Shown here in pieces: positions 1 to 8,611 of a DNA stretch of 64,000 nt; the first letter of the stretch is position 1, and every line of letters starts with the position of its first letter. The notes under the pieces are model-generated. The model was given only the letters and a program-made list of their open reading frames with translations, made no database searches and was not told the origin of the DNA. The DNA is from Mesorhizobium opportunistum WSM2075 (GTDB taxonomy: Bacteria > Pseudomonadota > Alphaproteobacteria > Rhizobiales > Rhizobiaceae). Where the stretch lies: the NCBI RefSeq assembly GCF_000176035.2, contig NC_015675.1, positions 3,538,001 through 3,602,000 of the forward strand, given 5' to 3'. The position numbers and the translations under genes are program-made.

Positions 1-557
1 AAGGGCTGATGGTGGTTTACACCGGCGGCTTCTCGCCTCAGGATTCGGCCACCGGCGCCATGCGATACCTGGCCACGGGCTTTGCCATTCCGGCGGTGCC
101 CAATGCGGTGATCATCTGGGCGCTGATCGGCGCCGCGATGGTGTTCGTGCTGACCCGCACCGCCTTTGGCCGCACCGTCTACGGCATCGGCAACCGCGAG
201 CGCGCCGCCTATCTCTCGGGCATCGACACAAGACGCGTGGTGATGATCGCCTTCGCCGTCTCCGGCGGGCTCTCCGCCTTTGGCGGCGTGCTTCTGGCCG
301 GCTATGCCTCCAAGGCGGCGCAGTCGATGGGCGACGCCTACCTCCTGCCGTCGATCGCTGCCGTGGTGCTGGGTGGCACCTCGATCCTGGGCGGGCGCGG
401 CTCCTATCTCGGCACCGTTGCCGGCGTCATCCTGATCACGCTCCTGCAATCCATCCTGTCGGTCATGCAGATGCCGGAAGCGGGGCGGCAGATCATCTAT
501 GGCGTGGTCATCGTCGCCATGCTGTTGCTCTACGGCCGCGCGCCGGCAAGCCGCTGA
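1..557 (+). CDS. Sugar ABC transporter permease, RbsC/YtfT type (5' end outside window)
   Basis: The frame is open from the first bases, so the N-terminus lies outside the window; about 184 residues are visible. The product has hydrophobic membrane segments and the typical family stretch with SGIDTRRV followed by AFAVSGGLSAFGGVLL, and a C-terminal GGTSILGGRGSYLGT motif seen in ribose/xylose-type (BPD_transp_2) permeases. It would form part of the inner-membrane channel of a carbohydrate importer. Gluconokinase begins 3 bases after its stop, so the two are probably co-transcribed, hinting at a sugar or sugar-acid substrate. Family call is firm; substrate is inferred. Confidence 0.9.
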   Translation, partial: GLMVVYTGGFSPQDSATGAMRYLATGFAIPAVPNAVIIWALIGAAMVFVLTRTAFGRTVYGIGNRERAAYLSGIDTRRVVMIAFAVSGGLSAFGGVLLAGYASKAAQSMGDAYLLPSIAAVVLGGTSILGGRGSYLGTVAGVILITLLQSILSVMQMPEAGRQIIYGVVIVAMLLLYGRAPASR

Positions 558-559
558 CC

Positions 560-1108
560 GTGGACGACAAGGCAGCGCAGGCGCCGTCGGGCGTCTCCGG
601 TTCGGCGCCCCCCGCGATCGTGGTGATGGGCGTCGCCGGCTGCGGGAAGTCGGCCGTCGGAACCGCGCTGGCGGAGGCGCTGGGCGCGATCTTCATCGAG
701 GGCGACAAGCTGCATCCGCCGGAAAATGTCGCCCGCATGGCAAGCGGCGAGCCGCTTACCGACCAGCTGCGCGAAGGCTGGCTCGACGCGATCGGCGAAC
801 GTATCGTTGCGTCGGTCGGCCAAGGGCAGGGTGTGGTCGCTGCCTGCTCGGCGCTGAAGCGCAGCTACCGCGAACGGCTGCGCGGCTTCCGCCGCGACAT
901 CGTCTTCCTTTACCTTGAGATCGATCCGGCGACGGCGAGTGAGCGGGTCGCCGGCCGCAAGGGCCATTTCATGCCGGCAAGCCTGGTCGACAGCCAGTTC
1001 GCCATCCTCGAGCCGCCCGGAATGGATGAGCAGGCGTTGACGCTCGATGCGACGCGCCCGGTCGCCGAACTCGTCACGGATGCGACCCGTTTGCTGCGCC
1101 GATCATGA
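560..1108 (+). CDS. gntK: Gluconokinase
   Basis: Cytoplasmic kinase that phosphorylates D-gluconate to 6-phosphogluconate with ATP, feeding the pentose phosphate and Entner-Doudoroff routes. The 182-residue protein carries a P-loop (GVAGCGKSAVG, about residues 23-33) and the family signature EGDKLHPPENVARMASGEPL, followed by LKRSYRERLR. Length matches GntK. The start is GTG, two bases after the upstream permease stop, which suggests translational coupling. Its last six bases overlap the end of the convergent gene on the other strand. Confidence 0.9.
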   Translation: MDDKAAQAPSGVSGSAPPAIVVMGVAGCGKSAVGTALAEALGAIFIEGDKLHPPENVARMASGEPLTDQLREGWLDAIGERIVASVGQGQGVVAACSALKRSYRERLRGFRRDIVFLYLEIDPATASERVAGRKGHFMPASLVDSQFAILEPPGMDEQALTLDATRPVAELVTDATRLLRRS

Positions 1109-2233
1109 GCCGTCATCGGCACCGATGCTGTGTCGACCCTCTGTCAGGCGTTGGCGACGGGACCACGACATCATCTGCTCGGGGCAATGCTTGAGTGCCT
1201 GCAGCAGACAATCACGCTTGAGCAGGATGTAGCTTGCCTGCAGGACCGTGTTCTTGGCTCCATCCCTGGATATACCCGTTGGCGGGCTCGCGGGCACCAA
1301 CTCGGGGCTCAGGACGGCCCGGTATTGGCTGAAGGGAACCTCTTCGAAGGTCGACATGGCAAACAGAGCCGCCTTGCCCCTGGCGGCGAAATTCGCCGGA
1401 GCCGACGCAAGATGCGTCCAGCCGCTCTCGCCCAGAGCGACCTCGGTGAAGGTCGAGCCGGCGTGAATGTTGTTGGTCATCAGCACCACGCCATTCTCCT
1501 TCAAGACCTTCTGGATGCGGATGGTGAGTTGATAGACATCGTCGCGGTCGAAGACGAGGCGGCCCTTCAGGAACCGGTTCTCGACATTGACCAGCGGCGG
1601 GTTCAGGAAGCGCAGGCCAAACGAAGACTCGGAAACTCCATGCGCGTTGACGCTCACCTGATAGGCCCCGATGCCGGCCTCGTGCAGGGCGCGCTTGCCG
1701 AAGATGGTCTGCGAGGTGAACTGATCGCACCAGATCATGGCGCCGTGGCCACGTTGCAAGGCGGCCCGCAGCCCCTCGAGCCCTTCCAGCCGGGTGGTTG
1801 GCGACCAGTGTCTGGCGACCAGATGCGCGGCAAGCTGCAGGCGGCGGCGATGGCGGGCCGCGAGCAAGGCCTCGAACAGGCTGCGCGCATCGATATCATC
1901 GCCAAGCACTGCGTGGACGGCTTCGGCGTAGGGTGAGAACTCCTTGCTCAGATGCCGCTTCAGGCCAAGTCTGGACACGCGCTGGCAGACCGGCGCCCAC
2001 CAGCGTACGGGCAAAGCCGCCGCGACCACGAGATACAGGACGGCGAGCAGGCTTTCGCGAGGGTCCCTGTTGGAGAAACGGCGCGGCCTGCCGGGGCGGA
2101 TCAGCTTGCGGCTGAAAAAGCGCACATCCTCCGCCCGCTCCGGAACGCGAACGTCGGCGATGATTTCAGTGCGGAAGGCGGCCGCGGACGGCGGCTTGCG
2201 GTTGCGGGACTTTGCGAACCACGACAGCCTCAT
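1103..2233 (-). CDS. Acyltransferase-like protein (LpxL/HtrB or lysophospholipid acyltransferase superfamily)
   Basis: A 376-residue protein that resembles the lipid A/phospholipid acyltransferase superfamily: a hydrophobic segment (LLAVLYLVVAAALPVRWW, about residues 62-79), a mid-protein block around GLRAALQRGHGAMIWCDQ, and a following stretch VVLMTNNIHAGSTFTEV. The canonical HX4D motif is not obvious; HEAGIGAYQVS occupies the neighbourhood where the family binds substrate. The superfamily call is inference and moderate. It stands alone, convergent with gntK and upstream of (same strand as) nothing obviously related. An atypical family member or a membrane-associated protein of unknown role is possible. 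Confidence 0.5.
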   Translation of the reverse strand: MRLSWFAKSRNRKPPSAAAFRTEIIADVRVPERAEDVRFFSRKLIRPGRPRRFSNRDPRESLLAVLYLVVAAALPVRWWAPVCQRVSRLGLKRHLSKEFSPYAEAVHAVLGDDIDARSLFEALLAARHRRRLQLAAHLVARHWSPTTRLEGLEGLRAALQRGHGAMIWCDQFTSQTIFGKRALHEAGIGAYQVSVNAHGVSESSFGLRFLNPPLVNVENRFLKGRLVFDRDDVYQLTIRIQKVLKENGVVLMTNNIHAGSTFTEVALGESGWTHLASAPANFAARGKAALFAMSTFEEVPFSQYRAVLSPELVPASPPTGISRDGAKNTVLQASYILLKRDCLLQALKHCPEQMMSWSRRQRLTEGRHSIGADDGS

Positions 2234-2320
2234 CGGTCCAGCCTGTTGTTCAAGACCGCTTTACTGCGTCGATATGGGCCGCGCAACCGCAATGGCGAAT
2301 GCCGCGCCTCCGGCCGTGGC

Positions 2321-2770
2321 CTAGATTTGCGACGTCAACTCGACCGGGAAATCATCGTTGTCTGCATCGCGCATGGCAGCGAGGCTGCGGTTGTCCAGCA
2401 CCTCGGCGATCGCCTGGCGCACCTCCAGCATCATGTGCCGGACCTGGCAGGTCGCCTCGTCGCAATCCTCGCAACGCTGGTACTGCGTACGGCTGGCGCA
2501 GGGTATCGGCGCCAGCGGCCCGTCGAGGACGCGCACGACATGGCCGATCTTGATCTCGGAGGCCGGACGGGCGAGGCGGTAGCCGCCTTCCTTGCCCTTG
2601 CGGCTCTGGACGAAGCCGGCATTGCGCAATTCGCCCAGGATGGCATCGAGGAATTTCTTCGGGATGTTGTTGGCGACCGCGATGTCGTTGACGAAGGCCA
2701 ATTGGCCGACCGGAAGACCGGAAAGATGCACGAGGGCCTTGAGGCCGTATTTGCCTTTTTTTGTCAGCAT
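2321..2770 (-). CDS. Rrf2-family transcriptional regulator with four-cysteine cluster
   Basis: A 149-residue winged-helix regulator. The N-terminus MLTKKGKYGLKALVHLS and KKFLDAILGELRNAGFV followed by GKEGGYRLARP are typical Rrf2 DNA-binding segments. Cysteines at 91, 100, 103 and 108 form a possible metal or Fe-S site like those of IscR-type members, though with different spacing. The frame stays open upstream to 2986, but the chosen ATG at 2770 matches the family N-terminus. It lies just beyond the sulfate uptake genes on the same strand; control of sulfur uptake is plausible but inferred from position only. A terminator separates it from the sulfate-binding protein gene. Confidence 0.85.
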   Translation of the reverse strand: MLTKKGKYGLKALVHLSGLPVGQLAFVNDIAVANNIPKKFLDAILGELRNAGFVQSRKGKEGGYRLARPASEIKIGHVVRVLDGPLAPIPCASRTQYQRCEDCDEATCQVRHMMLEVRQAIAEVLDNRSLAAMRDADNDDFPVELTSQI

Positions 2771-2939
2771 GCCCTGATCAACCCATTGAAGCCCCAACCA
2801 CCCGCATCTGGCGGCTGTTTGTGTGCAAATAATGACGGCATCGCCGCGCGACGGTATTTCGCGACAACAAGACGCCAAATGGCACGTTAGGCACAAACGC
2901 GTTGATTCTTTGTAACGTTTTGCACGAAGGCCGCCGATA

Positions 2940-2968
2940 TTGCGCCGGAAACCGGCCTGCCGGCGCAT
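2940..2968. repeat. Palindrome in the rrf2 upstream region
   Basis: The arms TGCGCCGG and CCGGCGCA pair across an 11-base loop. It lies about 170 bases upstream of the Rrf2 start and directly next to the terminator hairpin. It may be a second half of the terminator for the sulfate-binding protein transcript or a regulatory site; nothing decides between them. Confidence 0.4.
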
Positions 2969-2972
2969 AAAC

Positions 2973-3000
2973 GAAAAAGCCGGCAAGGCGCCGGCTTTCC
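2973..3000 (-). terminator. Rho-independent terminator after the first sulfate-binding protein gene
   Basis: Read on the minus strand, a GC-rich stem (AAAGCCGGC with GCCGGCTTT) is followed by a run of T. It sits about 25 bases after the stop codon at 3025, the expected place for a terminator of that gene. Confidence 0.75.
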
Positions 3001-3024
3001 CATCCTGTTCAAATCCTGCAACCG

Positions 3025-4011
3025 TCAGCGGCTGCCATAGGCCTGGTCGAGCAGACCGCCGGCGGCGAAGTGTTCTTTCTGGATCTTGTCCCAGCCGCCG
3101 AACACGTCTTCCACTGTCAGTAGGCGGATCTCGGGGAAATCGGCCTTGTATTTCGCGGTCACGGCCGCATCGCGGGTCCGCAGGCCGTTGCGGGCGGCGA
3201 TATCCTGGCCTTCAGGCGTGTAGAGGAAGTCGAGATAGGTCTTGGCCAGATCGCGCGTGCCGTGCTCGTCGGCGACCTTGTCGACAATCGCAACCGGGAA
3301 TTCGGCAAGCAGGCTGACCGAAGGCGTGACCTGCTCGAACTTGTCGTCGCCATACTCCTTGCGGATGCCGCGCGTTTCGGACTCGAAGGTGATCAGCACG
3401 TCGCCGATCTCGCGCTGCACGAAGGTGGTGGTCGCGGCGCGGCCGCCAGTGTCGAAGATCGGCACGTTGTTGAACAGCTTGGCGATGAACTGCTTCACCT
3501 TGGCGTCGTCGCCCTTGAAGGCTTCCTTGGCGTAGGCGGTTGCCGCCAGATAGGTGTAGCGCGCATTGCCCGACGTCTTCGGGTTGGGGAAGATCACCTG
3601 CACGTCGTCGCGCACCAGATCGTTCCAGTCCTTGATGTGCTTGGGGTTGCCCGCGCGGACGAGAAACGAAGGCAGCGAATAGAAGGGCGAGGCGTTGTCG
3701 GGAAAGTCTTTCTGCCAGTCGGCCGAGACAAGGTTCTTCTTGACCAGGAAATCGACGTCGGTGACCTGATTGAAGGTGACGACATCGGCGCCGAGGCCTT
3801 CGGCGATGGCGCGCGCCTGCGCCGAGGTGCCGGCATGCGACTGGTCGATGGCGACGCCCGGATGTTTCTCGACGAAGGCCTTGTTGACCTGGGCGAACAG
3901 TTCGCGGCCAACATCATAGGAGGCGTTGAGCAGCTTGTCGGCCGACCACGCTTGGGAGGATGCGAGGAACAGGCCGGCGACGGTGGCAACGCCAAGGAAA
4001 AATCGCTTCAT
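3025..4011 (-). CDS. sbp: Sulfate/thiosulfate ABC transporter substrate-binding protein (copy 1)
   Basis: Periplasmic protein that binds sulfate or thiosulfate and delivers it to the CysTWA importer. The 328-residue product has a signal peptide (MKRFFLGVATVAGLFLASSQAWSA is the N-terminal run; cleavage after AWSA), then LLNASYDVGRELFAQ and DQSHAGTSAQARAIAEGL, which are hallmark binding-site segments of the Sbp/CysP family, and NPKTSGNARYTYLAA. The ATG at 4011 was chosen because the signal peptide begins there. It lies separately from the cysTWA operon, beyond cysA and a small plus-strand gene, and has its own terminator, so it is probably transcribed independently. Confidence 0.93.
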   Translation of the reverse strand: MKRFFLGVATVAGLFLASSQAWSADKLLNASYDVGRELFAQVNKAFVEKHPGVAIDQSHAGTSAQARAIAEGLGADVVTFNQVTDVDFLVKKNLVSADWQKDFPDNASPFYSLPSFLVRAGNPKHIKDWNDLVRDDVQVIFPNPKTSGNARYTYLAATAYAKEAFKGDDAKVKQFIAKLFNNVPIFDTGGRAATTTFVQREIGDVLITFESETRGIRKEYGDDKFEQVTPSVSLLAEFPVAIVDKVADEHGTRDLAKTYLDFLYTPEGQDIAARNGLRTRDAAVTAKYKADFPEIRLLTVEDVFGGWDKIQKEHFAAGGLLDQAYGSR

Positions 4012-4236
4012 GAAAACAGGCTCCGATGCAATGCGCTTATAGCCCGACCATAGCCGCGACGCACGGTGCGCGGCGAGGCATGCGAGGCGATCCATGGCAT
4101 TGCTGTGCGAAAATACATCGTCAGAAACGCCTTTCATTGGAATTCTGTTCCAGTCAGCCCCCTCTTGCCTTCGGTTTTTACCTTCTTGCATTGCAGCGTC
4201 GGGCAGCATTTACAAATGGCATACAAGGAGGCAATC
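4012..4236. promoter_or_regulatory. Divergent intergenic region between sbp copy 1 and the AbrB-type gene
   Basis: This 225-base gap separates two divergent genes and must hold both promoters. I could not identify convincing -35/-10 pairs. A clear ribosome binding site AAGGAG (4225-4230) lies 6 bases before the ATG of the small plus-strand gene and supports that start. Confidence 0.5.
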
Positions 4237-4488
4237 ATGCCCCAGCATCGTCATTCAACAACGCCACCGAAGGAGGCGAAACTGTCCCGCCACAACCGCG
4301 GCCAGGCGGTGCGCATTCCTGTCGAGTTCGGGCTGCCCGGCGGTAAGGTTCTGGTCAGTCGCGAAGGCAACCGCCTTGTCAAAGCCGGGCTTACCGCGCT
4401 GCTCGCCCAATGGGCGAAAGAGCCACCGCTCGGCCCTGAAGACGACTTTCCCGCGATTAACGATCCGCCTGTGCGCAATAGCGCCTGA
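4237..4488 (+). CDS. AbrB/MazE-fold (VapB-like) antitoxin, no toxin partner next to it
   Basis: An 83-residue protein with a swapped-hairpin AbrB-type DNA-binding segment: RGQAVRIPVEFGLPGGKV then LVSREGNRLV, very like VapB antitoxins (family pattern SQAVRLPKEF...EVEI). The ATG is preceded by AAGGAG at good spacing. In ordinary vapBC or mazEF pairs a toxin gene overlaps or follows within a few bases; here the next gene is cysA, convergent and only 9 bases away, so no PIN or MazF toxin can follow. It may be an orphan antitoxin remnant or an independent regulator of the flanking sulfate genes. Confidence 0.75.
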   Translation: MPQHRHSTTPPKEAKLSRHNRGQAVRIPVEFGLPGGKVLVSREGNRLVKAGLTALLAQWAKEPPLGPEDDFPAINDPPVRNSA

Positions 4489-4497
4489 CCCTGAGGA

Positions 4498-5538
4498 TCA
4501 GGTAGTCGGAAACAGTTTCCAACGTCCCGGGCGGAAAGCCACCCGGCTCTTCTGCGCCGCCGGGTGATCGACCGGCAGTTCGATCTCGACCCGCCGGCGT
4601 TCGCCGCCGATCTCGAGCTCGACGCGCCGCGTGCCGGCGACACGGCGGCTGGCGGCCACCGTGCCGGCGATGCAGCCGCTGCAGCCGTCCAGCAGTTCGA
4701 CATCGTGCGGGCGGAAATAGAGCGTCGCATCGCCTTTTGGCGCGTGCGGCGCCGACAGCCCGATCGGACGGTCGGCGAGCCAGATCTCGCCGTTCTCGAC
4801 CTTGACGGGGAGCGAGCTCGATTCGCCGATGAAGCCGTAGACGAAGGGCGAGTTCGGCGTGTCGTAGATGTCGTCGGCGGTGCCGACCTGCTCGATGCGG
4901 CCCTGGCTCATCACCACGACGCGGTCGGCAAGCTCCAGCGCCTCTTCCTGGTCGTGGGTGACGAAGACGGTGGTGTGGCCGGTGGCATCATGGATTTCGC
5001 GCAGCCAGCGGCGCAATTCACGCCGCACCTGCGCATCGAGCGCGCCGAACGGCTCGTCGAGCAAGAGCACCTTGGGCTCGATCGCCATGGCGCGTGCCAA
5101 CGCCACGCGCTGGCGCTGGCCGCCGGAGAGTTGTGCCGGATAGCGCTTTTCCAGGCCCGAGAGCTGGACGAGGTCGAGAAGCTCGGAGGCGCGGCGGCGG
5201 ATTTCCTGCGCCGGCGGCCGTGATGGCCCGTGCCGGACCTTGAGGCCGAAGCCGATATTGTCGGCCACCGTCATGTGCCGGAACAGCGCATAGTGCTGGA
5301 AGACGAAGCCGACATTGCGCTCCTGGATCGATCTCTGCGAGGCGTCCTCGTCGCCGAAGAAGATTTTTCCCCGCGTCGGCCGCTCCAGCCCGGCGATCAG
5401 CCTGAGCAGCGTCGTCTTGCCGGAGCCGGACGGCCCCAGCAACGCGATCAACTCGCCCGACTTGATGTCGAGCGACACGTCGTGGAGCGCGGGAAACCGC
5501 TCGAATTCCTTGCGCACATTGGCAACGCGAACTTCCAT
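4498..5538 (-). CDS. cysA: Sulfate/thiosulfate import ATP-binding protein CysA
   Basis: ATPase of the CysTWA importer, which drives sulfate/thiosulfate uptake from the inner face of the membrane. The 346-residue protein has Walker [10 protein letters not shown] (about residues 34-42), the Q-loop [13 protein letters not shown], signature [16 protein letters not shown] and Walker [13 protein letters not shown], then the switch histidine in [15 protein letters not shown]-terminal TOBE-like extension (about residues 240-346) is typical of CysA. It is the last gene of the sbp-cysT-cysW-cysA operon; the gap to cysW is 12 bases. Confidence 0.96.
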   Translation of the reverse strand: MEVRVANVRKEFERFPALHDVSLDIKSGELIALLGPSGSGKTTLLRLIAGLERPTRGKIFFGDEDASQRSIQERNVGFVFQHYALFRHMTVADNIGFGLKVRHGPSRPPAQEIRRRASELLDLVQLSGLEKRYPAQLSGGQRQRVALARAMAIEPKVLLLDEPFGALDAQVRRELRRWLREIHDATGHTTVFVTHDQEEALELADRVVVMSQGRIEQVGTADDIYDTPNSPFVYGFIGESSSLPVKVENGEIWLADRPIGLSAPHAPKGDATLYFRPHDVELLDGCSGCIAGTVAASRRVAGTRRVELEIGGERRRVEIELPVDHPAAQKSRVAFRPGRWKLFPTT

Positions 5539-5550
5539 TTAAAGAACCTT

Positions 5551-6435
5551 CTAATGCCCGCGCGTCGCGGCGAGTTCGGCGCCGTAGCGCATCTCGAGCA
5601 GTGTTTTCAAGACCAGTGTGACCAGCGCCAGCCCGGCCAGCAACGAGGCGACGGCGAAGGCGCCGACGGCGTTGTACTCGTTGTAGAGGATTTCGACATG
5701 CAGCGGCATGGTGTTGGTCAGGCCGCGTATATGGCCCGACACCACCGACACCGCGCCGAATTCACCCATGGCGCGCGCATTGCACAACAGCACGCCGTAG
5801 AGCAGCCCCCATTTGACGTTGGGCAAGGTGACGAACCAGAAGGTCTGCCAGCCATTGGCGCCGAGCGAAAGCGCCGCCTCCTCATCGCCATTGCCCTGTT
5901 CCTGCATCAGCGGGATCAGCTCGCGGGCGACGAACGGGAAGGTGACGAAGACGGTGGCCAGCACAATGCCCGGCACGGCGAACAGGATCTGGATGCCATG
6001 TCCCTTCAGCCAATCGCCGAGCAATCCTTGCGCGCCGAACAAAAGCACATAGACCAGGCCCGAGATCACCGGCGAGACCGAGAAGGGCAGGTCGATCAGC
6101 GTGGTCAAGAACGCCTTGCCCTTGAATTCGAACTTGGCGATGGCCCAGGCGGCGGAGATGCCGAAGACGACATTGAGCGGCACCGAGATCGCGGCGACGA
6201 GCAATGTCAGGTGGATGGCCGAGCGCGCATCCGCTTCGCCCAGGGCCTGCGTATAGGCACCGACGCCTTTCGCCAGCGCCTCATGGAAGACGATGATCAG
6301 CGGCAAGAGCAGGAAGACGCCGAGGAAGGCAAAGGCGATCGCCATCAGCACGGCCTGCGCCGGACGGCTTTCGGTCACCGCCGCCGAGCGGCTCTCATGG
6401 TAGGGTTCCCAGGATTTGATTTCGGGATCAGCCAT
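5551..6435 (-). CDS. cysW: Sulfate ABC transporter permease CysW
   Basis: Inner-membrane channel subunit. The 294-residue protein has about six hydrophobic segments and the cytoplasmic EAA loop ([21 protein letters not shown]) that contacts CysA. The [17 protein letters not shown] segment is typical of CysW. Its first eight bases overlap the end of cysT, indicating translational coupling within the operon. Confidence 0.95.
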   Translation of the reverse strand: MADPEIKSWEPYHESRSAAVTESRPAQAVLMAIAFAFLGVFLLLPLIIVFHEALAKGVGAYTQALGEADARSAIHLTLLVAAISVPLNVVFGISAAWAIAKFEFKGKAFLTTLIDLPFSVSPVISGLVYVLLFGAQGLLGDWLKGHGIQILFAVPGIVLATVFVTFPFVARELIPLMQEQGNGDEEAALSLGANGWQTFWFVTLPNVKWGLLYGVLLCNARAMGEFGAVSVVSGHIRGLTNTMPLHVEILYNEYNAVGAFAVASLLAGLALVTLVLKTLLEMRYGAELAATRGH

Positions 6436-7279
6436 AGCGCTTGCGGCTCCATGTCTGCACCAGATTGACGACCAGAAGCATGACGAACGACAGAGCGAGC
6501 ATGATCGCCGCGATCGCGGTCGCCGCCGGATAATTGTATTCCTCGAGCCGGATGACGATCAAAAGCGGCGCGATCTCGGATTTGTAGGGCAAATTGCCGG
6601 CGATGAAGATGACCGAGCCGTATTCGCCGACGCCGCGGGCAAAGGCCAGCGAAAAGCCGGTGATGATGGCCGGCGCCAGGCCCGGGAACAGCACGCGGGT
6701 GATGATCTGGAAGCGGCTGGCGCCGAGCGTGGCGGCGGCTTCCTCGACCTCCTTGTCGATCTCTTCCATGATCGGCTGCACGGTGCGCACGACGAAGGGC
6801 AGGCCGATGAAGACCAGGGCGATGACGATGCCGAGCGGCGTGTAGGCGACCTTGAGGCCGAGCGGCATCAGGAGCTTGCCGATCCAGCCATTCGGCGCAT
6901 AGAGCGTGGTCAGCGCGATGCCGGCGACCGCGGTCGGCAGCGCGAAGGGCAGGTCGACCATGGCATCGACGATGCGGCGGCCGGGAAAGCGGTAGCGCAC
7001 CAGCACCCAGGCGACCAGCGTGCCGAACACGACATTGACGATCGCCGCGACAAAGGCGGTGCCGAAGCTGATTTCCAGCGCATTGATGGTGCGGCGGTCG
7101 GTGGCGATCGCCCAGAAATCGGTCCAGCCAAGCGCGGCCGAGCGCCAGATCAGCCCGGACAGCGGGATAAGGATGATGAGGGTGAGGTAGGCAAGCGACA
7201 AGCCGAGCGTCAATCCGAAACCCGGAATGACACTCGGCTGCCTGAACCGCCACCCCGCCTGCGCGGGTGCTGTGGTCAT
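6428..7279 (-). CDS. cysT: Sulfate ABC transporter permease CysT (CysU)
   Basis: Second channel subunit of the sulfate/thiosulfate importer, 283 residues. It has the family segment [17 protein letters not shown], the EAA loop [19 protein letters not shown], and the [20 protein letters not shown] motif characteristic of CysT. It follows the second binding-protein gene with an 81-base gap that carries a strong hairpin, and overlaps cysW by eight bases. Confidence 0.95.
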   Translation of the reverse strand: MTTAPAQAGWRFRQPSVIPGFGLTLGLSLAYLTLIILIPLSGLIWRSAALGWTDFWAIATDRRTINALEISFGTAFVAAIVNVVFGTLVAWVLVRYRFPGRRIVDAMVDLPFALPTAVAGIALTTLYAPNGWIGKLLMPLGLKVAYTPLGIVIALVFIGLPFVVRTVQPIMEEIDKEVEEAAATLGASRFQIITRVLFPGLAPAIITGFSLAFARGVGEYGSVIFIAGNLPYKSEIAPLLIVIRLEEYNYPAATAIAAIMLALSFVMLLVVNLVQTWSRKRYG

Positions 7280-7319
7280 GGAGTTCTGGATTGTCCCTTC
7301 TTACTCAGCCAGACTTCGT

Positions 7320-7347
7320 CGAAGAAGCCCATTCGCGGGCTTCTTCG
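7320..7347 (-). promoter_or_regulatory. Perfect 11-bp hairpin between the sulfate-binding protein gene and cysT
   Basis: CGAAGAAGCCC pairs with GGGCTTCTTCG across a six-base loop. No T run follows on the minus strand, so it is not a standard terminator. Its place right after the binding-protein stop suits an RNA-stabilising or partial attenuation stem that would let the binding protein be made in excess over the membrane subunits. Confidence 0.6.
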
Positions 7348-7360
7348 GCACTACCGAACC

Positions 7361-8389
7361 TCACTGGGCCGGCTTGTAGATCTGGTCGAATATACCACCG
7401 TCGCCGAAATGGTAAGGCTGTGCCTTCTTCCAGCCGCCGAAAAGCGGATCGTCGATGGAGATCAGCTTGATATCGGGGGTCTTGGGCAGATCCGCCGGCG
7501 CCAGCAGTTCGGGCTTGGCCGGGCGATAGTGGTTCTTGGCGATGATGGTCTGGCCTTCCTTGGAATAGAGCCAGCCCAGATAGGCTTCGGCGACCTTGCG
7601 CGTGCCCTTGGCATCGACATTGGCGTCGACGATCGCCACCGGCGGCTCGGCCAGGATCGATGTCGGCGGATAGACGATCTCGAAATTGTCGGCGCCGAAT
7701 TCATCGAGCGCCAGATAGGCGTCGTTTTCCCAGCCGATCAGCACGTCGCCGATGCCCTTTTGCGCGAAGGTCACGGTCGAGCCGCGCGCGCCGGTGTCGA
7801 GCACCGGGGCATTGGCATAGAGCTTGCCGACGAATGCCTTGGTCTTGGCTTCGTCGCCGCCATCGTTGGCGTTGGCGTAAGCCCAGGCCGCCAGATAGTT
7901 CCAGCGGGCGCCGCCGGAGGTCTTGGGGTTGGGCGTGATCACCTGGGTGCCGTCCTTGACGAGGTCGTTCCAGTCATGGATGCCCTTGGGATTGCCCTTG
8001 CGGACCAGGAAGATGATGGTCGAGGTGTAGGGCGCCGAATTGTTTTCGAATTTCTTGCGCCAGTCGGGATTGATCTTCTTCGACTTCGAGACGATGGCGT
8101 TGATGTCGCCTTCGAGCGCCAGCGTCACCACATCGGCCTCGAGGCCGTCGATCACGGCGCGCGCCTGGGCGCCCGATCCGCCATGCGACTGCTGGATGGT
8201 GACCGTCTCGCCGGTCTCGGCCTTCCAGTGCGCGACGAAGGCCTCGTCATAGGCCTTGTAGAGCTCGCGCGTCGGATCGTAGGACACGTTGAGAATGGTG
8301 GTGTCGGCAAACGCGAAACCGAGCGTGCCGAACTGGACAGATGCGGCGACCAGTACGCCGAGCAGTTTCTTGAAATGAGGTTTGGTCAT
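7361..8389 (-). CDS. sbp: Sulfate ABC transporter substrate-binding protein (copy 2)
   Basis: Periplasmic sulfate-binding protein of 342 residues, first gene of the sbp-cysT-cysW-cysA operon. After a signal peptide ending FGTLGFAFA it shows [59 protein letters not shown] and the C-terminal [19 protein letters not shown], all typical of Sbp. The ATG at 8389 is preceded by GGAGG on the minus strand; the open frame extends further upstream but lacks family similarity. It is clearly paralogous to the copy at 3025-4011 but diverged. Confidence 0.95.
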   Translation of the reverse strand: MTKPHFKKLLGVLVAASVQFGTLGFAFADTTILNVSYDPTRELYKAYDEAFVAHWKAETGETVTIQQSHGGSGAQARAVIDGLEADVVTLALEGDINAIVSKSKKINPDWRKKFENNSAPYTSTIIFLVRKGNPKGIHDWNDLVKDGTQVITPNPKTSGGARWNYLAAWAYANANDGGDEAKTKAFVGKLYANAPVLDTGARGSTVTFAQKGIGDVLIGWENDAYLALDEFGADNFEIVYPPTSILAEPPVAIVDANVDAKGTRKVAEAYLGWLYSKEGQTIIAKNHYRPAKPELLAPADLPKTPDIKLISIDDPLFGGWKKAQPYHFGDGGIFDQIYKPAQ

Positions 8390-8611
8390 TTCTGCCTCCG
8401 TTGAACCCGCGCCAAATCTACCGAATTCATAGAAATTAGATGCATTGAATGTTGCCTTTTTCGTCCTTCTGGAGAAAATATTAGATGAGATTTCGTGCTG
8501 CGGAGAAATTTCTTCCTCTCGACGCTCAAGGCTGACTCTGATGTCCGCCATCCGGCCTATCTAGAGATACATGGTGGCTAGGCAAGACCGCTTTGGGTTT
8601 GGCTCGGCAAG
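8390..8611 (-). promoter_or_regulatory. Upstream region of the sulfate operon
   Basis: A 222-base AT-richer stretch between the sulfate operon and the end of the dipeptidase gene. It must hold the operon promoter, but I could not assign a convincing -35/-10 pair or regulator site. Confidence 0.4.

Noticed and set aside
2771..2986. A 72-residue N-terminal extension of the first Rrf2 regulator, with five cysteines
   Set aside because: Family N-terminus begins at MLTKKGKYGL; the extension covers the probable promoter and has no similarity I recognise.
6416..8404. A 662-codon plus-strand frame across cysT and the sulfate-binding protein gene
   Set aside because: Antisense shadow of two firm genes with no recognisable domain or ribosome site.
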